Shown here piece after piece: positions 36,001-48,000 of a stretch of 64,000 nt of DNA. The position numbers and the translations under genes were made by a program. The notes beneath the pieces are model-generated. The model did not search any database and had not been told where the DNA came from. It saw only the letters and a program-made list of their open reading frames with translations. Location of the stretch: assembly GCA_003993805.1 (NCBI GenBank), contig RSEF01000018.1, forward strand, positions 3,605,381 through 3,669,380, in the 5' to 3' direction. The stretch comes from Himantopus leucocephalus. Lineage: Eukaryota; Chordata; Aves; Charadriiformes; Recurvirostridae. Numbering within the stretch: the stretch's first letter is position 1; each line of letters begins with the position of its first letter.

Positions 36001-39000
36001 GCATGGGAAAGAGTAGAAGTTCCTACAACGAATGTGTGTTACTTGGAAGGTCTGATTCACTGTTACCGTGAAGCTCCTGCATGGTAGGTGGTGAAAGAGT
36101 AAAAGGTGAGGTTTCCAGAAACCTATAACTGTGACTAGATAATGGGTGAATTAATTAGTCAAAGGGTGTTCTTGGGTCTCATTAACCTTATGGTGAAATT
36201 TTATCTTGAAATAGTGTAAATGGATCTAAGCCCTCCTATATTTGTGATACAATGCAGAAGTGTAAATTCTGATGCAATGTTGGGTTTTGCTAGCTGTTTA
36301 GTAGACTTATGATGATAGGAATCAATTGGAGCGCTTCCTTAATTATGGAAACTGTAATAATAAATGTAACATGTTAGTCTTGTATGTACTGTGGGTAAAC
36401 ATAACACAATAGCCTAATAAGCATATATCCTTTCTAGAAAGGAATGTTCTCAGCTTTCAGAGACCCCTTTATTAAACACATGAGAACTGGAAAATTAGAA
36501 AAACCTGTCAGATTCACCTGCTTAATTATTTGTGCTCTGCAGAGATGAGAGTAGGAATTGGTAATTTTTGGTAATGTTGTCTTATTCGTAGGTAACTTAT
36601 GGCTCTTTTGACTATACTTCACTGCTGTATCTCTCTGACTACACTGAAGATTTTGGTGGTGGCCGGTTTGTGTTTATGGACACGAGTTCCAACAAGACGA
36701 TAGAGCCCCGTGTAGGTAAGTCTTGGTTTGGCTGCATTGAGGCCGGCCAAATCGTGTCCTCTGTTAACTGGCTGGGTGGGCGGATGTAGTGGGACTTTGT
36801 TTTGTGTCAGCAGTAACTGTGGAATAACATAGCATTTTGTCTTCAAATTGATTACATAAAAAGTAAGGATTAAAAATGTTAAAACGGGGCCACAGTTTGA
36901 AAAATCTGGAGTTAAGCCACACAAAGTGACTTCCTTGAAAGCTGTAGGGCTGAGAACTGCAATCCAGTTATGACAGCTTAGCAGGTCCCAGTGTGTCAAG
37001 AGCAAAGATAACTGTGTGACTACAGCAATTTATTTTAGGCTGTCTGGCCTGAAATTCCTCTGCTGTTCAAGGTGGGGCTTAATACCCTGTAATAGCTGTG
37101 GGCTGGGTGTGAAGGTGATTGATTACCACAGCTCTGCCAACCTGCAGTAACACGATGAACCCCGGTAACTTGGTTGTAAGTCCAGACCTGCTTTCAGTAG
37201 ACCTGACAGGGATGAGCATTCTGATGGCTGTCAGTTATACCTTAAAAAGTGCCTTTCCTTAAGGCTGGTTTAAGATTTTTCTAATGTGGATTATTTTAAA
37301 TTGGAATTACTTTGGGGCAATATGCTTAGGAAGAAAGAGCTCAGCTTCACCTTGTCTGTCTGGCAGGTGAGTACTGAGCTTACAGCAGTGTAACCTCTTA
37401 TAATGCAAGACCAGTCACACTTCTGCAGGAAAAAAGAAATAAATCAAGGACAGCTTTATATTCCTACTGTGTTTCATCTATTTTCCAAGAGAGAAAAGAT
37501 GGAAATTTACTCATTTAAAGACAGCATCAGTAATTGTCTGCTGACAGACATTACTCCAAGCAGAACTGACTTTGGACTATTGCTGCCTGCAAATGGGGAT
37601 GGGTGTGGGGGCTTTTTTGACCCACTCACCAGCAATAACGCTGGCTTAGATAAACTCTGAGATTATCTGCATTCTGGGTTTGGTATGTTTGATTATTTTG
37701 GCTTTTGTGGTTGGAAACAAACTGAAAAGTATCATCTTTTAGCAAAATGCTGCCACCAGTATTTTGAAAGGGACCACACTAAACTATTTCATTTCCAGAT
37801 GCTGTTCTAAGATTAACATGTTTTTATAGCTGTAGAAATCATAGTTGAACTCTAGGTAGCTGGGAGGACAGCTGTCTCCTCGCACAGTACAGGGGCACTC
37901 GGTCCAATGCTATACGCAATGTGCCCCTGACTTAATTTCAAAAAGTCTGCAACTGTGAAATTGCTTCCGTTCAGCCCCATCTGATTAATTTTCAGGCTCT
38001 GCTGCAAGGTAGTTCGCTCTTTGTCCTTCTTGGGGAAGAAGGGGGAGCAGATAAAATACAGAAAAGGTTTTTAACAGCCCCTGGGTTTTTGGCCATTCCC
38101 TTTCACGGGTGGTTGTATTGACGGTGTGTGTGCCACAGAACTGGTTAAACACACCTTCTACAACAAAACAATGCAAAGCTTGTAGGGAATGGCCTTTTTT
38201 GACAGATCAAATGTGCTCTATGTACACAACAGCAAATTAAGTTTAATGTCACTTACACCTTTCTAACACACTCCTTAAAACACAGTTGTCGGGGATCCCG
38301 TGATTGCACCACAGGTACTGACACAATCTAAACTACGAACATCTTGAGAGACAAGGAGAAAAGCTTTAGAGGTGAAGCACAACGTGAAGGCAATTGCACT
38401 TAGTTTTGCCCTTGCTGATAAAATGCAGCTTGTGAACAAGGGAATGACTCCAGGGTGTTTTGCTGTTGCTGGTACAAGTTGATGTATTTTTCATGTTCAG
38501 AATGTTCCTTTGCAGTGTGTTTTCTCTCCTTCCCTCTTTGTGGTGTGGGGTTGGGTTTTTTGGTTTGTTTTGTGCTTCTTTTGATCCTTTGTACTTCACT
38601 TGTCACTCCAACCCAAGTTTTAAAACCATGCGTTGATAAGCTTTTATGCTTCTCATTTAGGAGATTCAGGCTTTTTTAGAGATGTCTGTTGTAATGGCTG
38701 GTTCAGTTTTAGTGCATGACAGCTAACTTACCTTCTCCGTATTGCTAATGCCATTTCAGTTCCAAAACCTGGCACTTCTTGTTGTCTCAAAGTTAGTCTG
38801 CATTTTGGGAACCTGGTACCGTGTGCCAAAATGAGCACACTCCTTTTTCTCTGAGCAGTAATTTATTAGTCAGGCTTTACAGTAGGGAACAGAAAGGCAT
38901 TGTTACTGAGGCAGCACAGCAGAAAAGCAGTAATTTGAAATACAAAAAACCCCACAATTAGAAATAAAACATTGGGATTTCCTGTGTTTGGGAGTGCTGC

Positions 39001-42000
39001 CTAGGCAAGTCCCACTGCTGCTTCAAATGCTCTCGCAGCACTTAGCGCGTAAGGATCAGTCTTAGTCAGACAGTTGGGGAGAGGGAAAACTATTTTGTTA
39101 GAAGTGGAGCCTAATTTTAAAACGCATCAGTTCTCTAAGTATGTATCACTGGTAGATTGTGTAGGAAGTTTGGAAGTCCTAATTCTCACATATGAGTGAA
39201 AGTCTCTCAATGTAATTTGCAGCGTGGTCGATAAAATTGCCTAGTTCAATTACTAACAAACTCCTCTAGCTTTAAGAAGGAATTATAATTTATTAACCTA
39301 GAGGCTCTTGAGATTTTTTTTCTTTAATGGACATGAACGAGTCACCACTGTGATGCAAATTCACATATACAGACCTCTGGCTAATTCTTAACCAAATGTG
39401 GCATTAGGGAACACCTCTTTCTTGTGCCCTGATGGGCTTCAGAAGTATTTATGTGCCTCTTGACTTAAGTCAGGACCTCTGTCTGCAGAGAAACTCGCTG
39501 TACCATGAGTAAGAGAATTCTTAGTGCCAAGTGAAATATTACTTTGAAAAGAAAACCTTTTTTTGGACAAAGAAACAGTTCTAAAGCAGTATCTGTTGCT
39601 TTTAAATGTCTATGTGAATTCTATTTCCAAAATTGTCGTATTGGCTTTTTTCCCCATCCTTTGCACCAGGGATAGCTCTGTTCAAGAGACAAAGAAACAG
39701 AGCAACATTTAGAAGGAGGTCCCTCAAAACAAAACCCACAGCCCTTTCAAGATGAACTTTCCTTTGCTTGCCTGAGACCGTGTTTAGTAACCTTCAATAG
39801 ATATAGGAAGATTAAGAATAAATGGCAGACATCATGGCATTCCTTTTTCAGTTATAAAATTGGCATATGTTCTGCTGCTACTGAATTTGTCATTGTAAAC
39901 TGTATTTAAAACTTCATAATTTTGGAGAGTCTTGTGTGAATTTGGGGACTGGCAATATTAGACAGCTCACAGACTTCACATTATGATACAATGCAGATGA
40001 AACCCTGCAGTTGGGATGAAATCTCAGTATCAGTTGCGTGTTCCTTATTTGTACGTACGTTTCTTTGTTTTAAGGTCAGCTTTGCTGCACTTATTTTCAA
40101 ATCACAAAGGAGTTTGTTCTTCATACAAGTTGTTTATTATATAAGGGTAGAAGGAAAGGTCACAATCACTTCTGTGTGTTTGTGGAAGAAAACAATCTAT
40201 GGTGCAAAATTAATTCTGTGTATTGGAGAGTGAAACATGACTCTTCCTTGAATATCCAAGTTAGCNACAATCACTTCTGTGTGTTTGTGGAAGAAAATAA
40301 TCTATAGTGCAAAACTAATTCTGTGCATTGGAGAGTGAAACATGACTCTTCCTTGAATATCCAAGTTAGCATATTTTCATAGCTGTCAGAAGTGTGTGTT
40401 TCTGAAAGTGTAAAAATATGTGAGATGAAGGTATGAGCTATTTGGGGACTTGTGAAGTTGGATTATTCTTCATTTAGAATGGAAAAAAGTGCATGCTCAA
40501 ATCCTGAGCCGTTAGTTTTTCTGCTCAGGTAAGGAAAAGCACGCATTTAAGAATGTACACGTAGCTTTCCCGGAGTGCAGGAATGGCTTTCGGGGTGTCT
40601 GTGTGTACATTCACCAAGATAAGTGTAGCTTTATTGCAGTGGTTAGGTATCACATGACTGTCAGATCCTGCAGTCATGAGACTAATTGCAGTACTCAAAG
40701 TTCAGTGGTGGGAATTTGTCATATCTTCATTTTATTGTGCTCTTTTTGGCAGAATTAGCTCCTAAAGGCTGAGGGAATGCAGCAGTGACAGAAAGTGCAG
40801 TGATGTGAAAAGTAAGACTTGCAGGTTCAGAAGTCCCACAACATCATTGACACGAGGTCTGAAAACTGTGTTTAAAGCATATATTTATTAATCCATCTTG
40901 CATCATGGAATAGTGGACTCCCCCCCCCGCTATAGGGAGTCTGATTTTTCTCTACATTTAATCCACGTCATCCAGGTTCAGTCTCGATCAGGATAATCTT
41001 CTGGCATTCCTAGCTTTAGTTTGGCTCCGGTCAGTAAAACTGGAGGACATCTTTATGTTAAATCACTAACAACTGAAAGTTGAGAATGCTTAAAAAAAAA
41101 AAAAATAATCCACAGAAGTAGCTTTCAGTCTGAGAGAAGAATAAATGGAGCTGGCATTAGCAGCTGTAGTAATAACGAGCTAAGCAAAGCTCACGGGTTG
41201 TAGGAGAGCAATTCTTACTGATTTGCAATACTAATCACAAATTGTACCTGGGACTGGTACGATGATTGCAAAGAGAAGTGGTAGAAAAAGGAGGACTTGT
41301 TGCAATCGTGACAAAAATATGTAGAAAATAGCTCAATAGCTCCTCATTTCTTTGTAGAACTCTGAAGACTTTCTTTTGCTTCCTGTTTTGTCTTCCATGG
41401 AAGGATTACTGTCTTCCAGGCTCTGGTTTTGTATTCCAGTGGTGCTTGTTGATAGGTCTATGATGGTGTTAGACGAAATAATCTGTTAACTGGGCCCATA
41501 AAGCAATAGGTGTCTGGGAGGCACAGGTCAGACCTGCACTTCACATGCTGCTTATATGAATTTCCTCATACAAATTCACTGTCTCGTTGAGGGCGTCTGT
41601 TATTGAGGATAGTGAGGGTTACTCTATGCTCACCGGACCACTGGAAGGATTGAGGAGTGCTGGGGGGACAGGGGAAGCTGAACAGATGACTTGAGTTACA
41701 GTGCTCCACGGAGCGTGGTCAATGTTGAGAATTGGGCTGGTATAAAATACTGAGTTATAAATGAACACATGTGGAACGCAGCTTCAGTGCTTTTCATTGC
41801 TTGCTGCACAGGACTCTGTTTTATGTAATGCATATGCAAGCCAATATTTCACAAATTTGATTTGATACTGCTGGACAAATATGCAGCAAAGCTGAAGGCA
41901 TCAAGAGGGAGCAGAGGAACATCAGCTACAACCCATTACTTACTGAAATACAGGTAACATAACAGATAAAGTAAAACAAAATACCAAATTAAGTGCTGGT

Positions 42001-45000
42001 TCAGCTGTGTTACGCTGTATAGTTCAGTAATGACGTTTCAGTTCTTGGTTCCTAAGCTTTGCGAGTGTAAGGTCACACACCATAGGTGCTATTGTGAAGT
42101 CTTTTTGTTTAAATGCCGTTTCTTGAATAAAAAAGGAGCAGCAGAAGTTACCCTTGTGTTTATGCTTCACTGATTTACTAAATGTAAGGATGAATTCCTT
42201 CTCTATCGAAGTCCAAAACCTAGAACTCTGGCATCTAATGTGACTTGACTCTATTAAACGTGCCATGTTTAGCANTGCCGTTTCTTGAATAAGAAAGGAG
42301 CAGCAGAAGTTACCCTTGTGTTTATGCTTCAGTGATTTACTAAATGTAAGGATGAATTCCTTCTCTATCGAAGTCCAAAATCTAGAACTCTGGCATCTAA
42401 TGTGACTTGACTCTATTAAACGTGCCATGTTTAGCAAGGTCAGGAAATGATCTGGAGGTATTTCATGTGATTGAAGTTGCAACATTTTGTCCTTAAAGGC
42501 TTCTTTTAGTGAGAACTTCTTGTAGGAGTCCAATTTAGAAACCTGCGGCTGCCCAGAGTGCCGTAGCATGGGAGAACGGAGCGGGCTCGGCAGTACTGGT
42601 TGGGTGAGGCGGAGACCTTCAGGGCAGAGCAGAGGTGATATCCCTGTCCTCCTCTTGGCTGCAGGGAGAAAAAATGGAGCCAAAAGGCCTTGGTCAGACT
42701 CAGTAACTGTGATTGGGAGAGAGCACAGCTATGCAGTTTTTGCTTCTAAATGCTTCACTAGGGTGTCACACCTTCGGACACAATGTTCAGAGCAGAAACT
42801 CCTGTTATTTTGAGCAACCAACTGTGCTGATAGAAGAGAAGCAGGCAGGGATTCTGTTGAAGTCTAAAAACGCTCATGTACTTTTAGTAGGAAATAATTA
42901 AGTTCACTTATTTTCTTTAAAAACTGTAATTTGGAACTTTTCAGTCCAGGTGCTTCTGAATTTAAAATAGAAGCAGGTACTTTAAAAAGTATTGATAATA
43001 CTTCTACAAATTACAAGCCGGCTGTGGGGGAGTTCACTGTGTGAATCAGTGATTTTATTCATAACAGCAAGTAATTTCTATGTCTAGTAAATAAATTTGG
43101 GACAAGCTTGTAACTAGGCTTTCATTAGATATCCATTGCAGTGTGTTTTGGTTTTTTTAGGCCACAGCATTCTTTATGCTTCTGTGCTTGGCATATACGT
43201 AGCGAAATTCTTCATAGAAGCTTGCGCTCTCTCTTCTGGTGCCCTCCCTTCACCCCAGATCAGGGCACTCCCAGATGCTGTCACTACGTTTTACTTTTGT
43301 GGGGTTTAGGTAAGGACTTGCTTAAGCTCTCCCCATTCAACATTTATTTAAAAGTAATTGAATAAGTATATCTGTTAAATTTTATTGTGTGATTACAGAA
43401 AATATTATTATCAGGTTATTTGCCTAATGATATAGTGCTCTTTCTTGGACACTTTGCATTAGAATTAATCGCTAATTCATTCTCAACAGATGACAAGGGT
43501 GAGAACATAAATGTGTTTGTGCAGTCTCCCCGGCAGTACTTCTGTCTTGGTGTCACTCAGCAGATGAGATGCAGTTTTTCCTTCTTTCCCGAGTAACATT
43601 TAGAGCTGATAAATGTTAAGCAGACAGTCAAAGCTGTCAGTGCATAAGATGAAAGATCTTGGATAGATCTGTAGTGCCAAATAAACTGTTCCTGCTTCCC
43701 TTTAATCAGGCAGATGAGTTGCTTCATTTCCTTCTGAGCAGCAGCTCAGTCTTCCCAGTGTCCCCAGCCAGCTGCCATGGACAGTGATGGAGGTGAGACC
43801 TCTTATGTTCCCCCAGCCCTGCTTTGCATCCCGTCCCTGTCCTGGCAGCAGGCAGGGGTAGCCCCTGTCCTTCCCTGGTGTCCAGCCACAGTTTAAGCAG
43901 ACCAAGAAGGACAGCGAGAGGACAGTTACCATTCCCTTGCTTGCTTACATGATCGAGTGTTGGTTGAGACAATCTAAAACATAATCTGCAGTTTCTCCTT
44001 GATGTTCCCATGACCCAAGGAGTTTACAAGGAAATTTGGCAGTGAATTGAACTAGAAGGCCGAGAAGGATGCTGCCCAAGAAAGCAGAAGGGGTAGTATC
44101 ATGTGAAGGATGGAAGTATGAAGGGGCTTGGAACCCAGTGGCAAAATAGGCATGCTGCCAAGAGAAAGTGGCTGCCGAAGTTGGTATTAATGTGAATGGT
44201 CTGTTCCATGTGTAATCAGAACAACTGAGGTTGGAAGGGACCTCTGGAGGCCATCTACTCCACGGCCCCTGCTCAGAAATCAAGCACAGGAGACATGAGG
44301 GTAGCGGAATATGTGTGCCTGAGACATACCTGGGAAACGTCAGTATCTGAATGTTGCACTCGTATGTGCTAATGGTCTGACCCTGGGCAACCTGATGGAA
44401 CTCAGAAGTTGGATATAACTTAGAAGTTGGCCTTGATTTGAGAAAGGGAATTGGACTGGATGACCTCCCAAGGTCTCTTCTAACTGAAGTTATGCAATGA
44501 ATTTATAATATTAGAGGCATAATAATCTTGCAGTATGTTAATATTTTGTATGGTTCTCGGAGTCTTTTCACATATTCCCTACATTGTGTTATAATTTAAT
44601 CTGGCATGCCTTACTACTTTTTCTCTTGCCAGAGTAAGAACAGCAGAGGATATTTTTTATAATGCTTGTAAAACAGAACGTGTGTAAACTGCAAAGTATT
44701 GTAAAGGTGTTTACTAATTAATTTTCACAGTAACCTTGTTAGAATGGGTCAGTACTGGCTTCATTTTAGAGACGAGGAAACAAATGAGAGAGTAAGTGTT
44801 TTTGTTCAAGGCACAGTTACATGTCAAGGGCATAGTTGTCATTGAAAGTTGCTTCCTTTGTATATTCCTCCAGTCTATATTGTCTCCCAGTACAAAGGTT
44901 AGGTAGCAAATTGTAGGCAGCTTGTTTATGGAAGTGCAACTGAATGTTAAAGTTCGACAGATAAAATCCCCTGAGAGCAAGCCTTATGGGAATACTTATG

Positions 45001-48000
45001 TTTTCACTGTCATATATAGCTGAATGCATAATTCTCTCACCTCTATGCCGCTTCTTGTGGTGGTTATATTTTCTGAGTACATCTAAAAAGAATTCATTGC
45101 TAAGGGGTAAGTATGGGTGTGATTTAAACCTGGGAAAGCAAAAGCAAGGAAAAGCAAAAGCTCATAGTTAATACATAGATTCCTCTAGTGGTTTTGTTTG
45201 AGTAATTAAATGGGACATAACTGCTTGTTAAGTATTATTCCTGAAAATAACCGTGTTGCTTCATCTAAATTAGGATTACATAAAATTCATAGCAGTGGAG
45301 CTTGTGAGTGGCACTTGTATATCTTCATAAATAATGATTCCTGTGGATCAGTGCAAAAATTGGTTCTCAAAAAATCAGGAGAGTAAGTGGTTACCTCTAA
45401 TGCAATTTAAGGTCTTGCTCCCTGTAAGAGGAGCAAGACCTTTCCTGTTTTTCACATCACAGGCTTTTCTCAGCCTGACAGCATTTAAGAGCTTGACTTG
45501 TGTCCGTGACCCTGAAGACCCGGCTCAGTTTTGATGGATGCTGTGGCGCTGAGCTTGTTAGCAGCTCCTTGTCCTGACTCAGTGTGAGAGTGATGTATTT
45601 AAATGAGTTTGCACCTGACTCTTCCATGACTTCTCTTCTTTCATCCCCAATTCAATTTATCCTTTGCTTACTCTTTAAAGTTTTTTAAACTTGTGCGGAT
45701 TCTCAAGGGGCACAGAAAGAAGGGACTGAGAAGCAGCTCTACCTGTGCATGGAACTCGTGACTGATCTTAGTACAGAAGCAGAGCTGGAGGCGTATCTGT
45801 GAACTAGAAAGGGGAACGACTGCATCACAACAACACTCTCGGCAATCTGCAAGGAACAGAAGCTCATCAGCTAAGCTTTTATTGGACCAAACTCCATCTC
45901 GAAACACGCCTTCTAGCACTTAATACTGGAAAGTAGAGAAAACATGGAAAGGAAGAGAAAACAAGCTGTAGATTCAGGTTTTGTTGTCAAACAGCTCAAA
46001 GGCAAGGATTGATTACTTCTGTTCCTGTAGAGATACGCAGGCAAGCTAATAATTTAGAAACAGGCTCCTGTGGGTCTTGAGGTTACCACAAATCTTTGCA
46101 ATTCTTTGGTGTTTTTCCCTTCTAATAGGAAAGGTGAGAACAAGTGCATTTGTGTGGGAGGAACTTCCTCCAGTCAAATGTGGCACTCTCCTATGGGATA
46201 GGCTGGAATACAGCTCCCTCCCCTATTACTAGACAGCCTGATGGAAATCTTGAAGCCATTTGGGAACAGCTATAAAGAAATGTTAAGTGTTTGGGCAGAA
46301 AAGAGGAAAGAGCATGGATAGAAGTGCCCACAAAATGTATTTTTATCTAATATGGGGGCTGTATGTCCAAGTGTTAGAAGCACTAAATGCTCTGGTGTGC
46401 TGCACGAACTGCTGTGGTATGCTCTGCCCGATTGGCTTCTCATGGAATGGAAAGTGGAGGCGAGGAAGAGATGATACATAGTAGATGTGAGAGGGCAGCC
46501 CACCTTTCCTTGTAACTTATGGATCTAAAGCTCCTCCCTGAGGCTCAGGCACTAGTTAAAGCATCAGGAAACTAAAGAAGCAATGGAGGTTTTGGCATCT
46601 TGCAGTCATTGGGGAAAATGAGTCAAATGTTCACAATCAGGATGAAATACTTTTCAAACCAAAGATTTATCGAAGTGACAAAAAACAAATCCTTTGTTTT
46701 TTACCCTTGGCATCACTTCTAACCCCAGGACACGTCTATTCCAATCTTCATCCTACAGAATGCAGCTCAGAGACTGGCCTCTTTCTGACAGCTTAGAAGC
46801 ACGGGCCTCAAAACAGGAGGTGATCCCTCTGCTGCTTCTTCCTCTCCAGAAGTTCATCCCTTAAGGACTGGGGGTTAAACACTTTCTCTTTTTAGGTTAG
46901 ATAAGATCGCATTGGGTAGTAGCTTGTGATCTTAAAAAAGCTTACGCTTTTAACAGTAAGTGTTCATACATCAGACTGAAATCATGTGCCAGGAGGTACT
47001 CGTCAAGATTCCTTTAGTGGAACACGAAAGTGTGTTGGGAAAAAATCTGCACAGGCAGGTCAGAGGAGGGGAAAAGAAAATGAAAAGACCGATTTGAGGC
47101 CATTGTTAAATAATAAGGAAAAGGACAAAGGAAATGGGATTAGAACTTTACATGCTTTCTCCTGAGCTTTTGTAGCTCAAAAATGTTTCCTCAGGAAATT
47201 GTAAGTACATACATACTTTTATCTGCAATGAGCAGTTGCATAGCCATTCTTTAGCATTCGTAGTACGACACTAATCTCTTACGAAGTTCAGCATTCACTC
47301 TATCAGTGTTTCATAGCCTGGAGAGCTTTGTGGAACTGCCCTATGCGTGTCTTCCCCACCATTCACGATGAGAGAAATCCTGTCGCAGCTATCATTAGTT
47401 GTGGCAGTGTGTAACACTTGAAGTGCACTTTAAACACTTTGAATGCAGTCTCACAGCTAAAACCAGACCCATACTGCATATGATCCTACTAACTTGCCAA
47501 TGTGGTTTATAGTTTGGAACTTTGGGGTTTAAAATCTTAACTCAAAATTGATCAAAACCAGAACAAGGGCAGGTTATAACCTAGGAGTAGGTGCGTGCTT
47601 TCTTAAGGAACTTGCCTAGTCCTGACCTGCTTGCTTTCATGTAGTGATTTAATTTTTGAGCTGGTTTCCATATACTGTGTATTGAAGCAAGATTGTGAAG
47701 TGTCCAGTCTCGGTGTGCTTGAAAGTCCTACAAGTCATCCTGTCCAGTAACGGTACAGCTTTATTTTATCTTGTTTCTTTTCCCCAGGAGTCTCTAGATA
47801 ATGATACTGCCAAATATTCCTTGAAGGTTTTGTCAGATGGGATGGGAATTAACATTCTTTACCCTCTTTTTGGACATTTATACTATTAAAAATACTGTAC
47901 CATGGAGAGCTTTTGCTAAAAAACTTTGCAATGGAAGTTAGTTTAAGAGAAATTTTGAAAGAAATTCCACATGAGGAAAAAGTATCTTTGAAAACTGGTT

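Larger units (their letters stand above)
26038..36591 (+). other. OGFOD3 intronic interval with gap and undetected exon(s)
   Basis: 10.5 kb between located exons. It contains a CTCF-like motif at 26920, an in-phase cryptic exon candidate at 29336, the 100-N gap, an ancient CR1 fragment near 33550-33740, and single-N duplications at 29599 and 35749. At least one coding exon should lie here but was not visible. Confidence 0.8.

Noticed and set aside
41090..41105. Poly-A run as a sign of a processed pseudogene
   Set aside because: No gene-like sequence upstream of it on either strand; a simple homopolymer.
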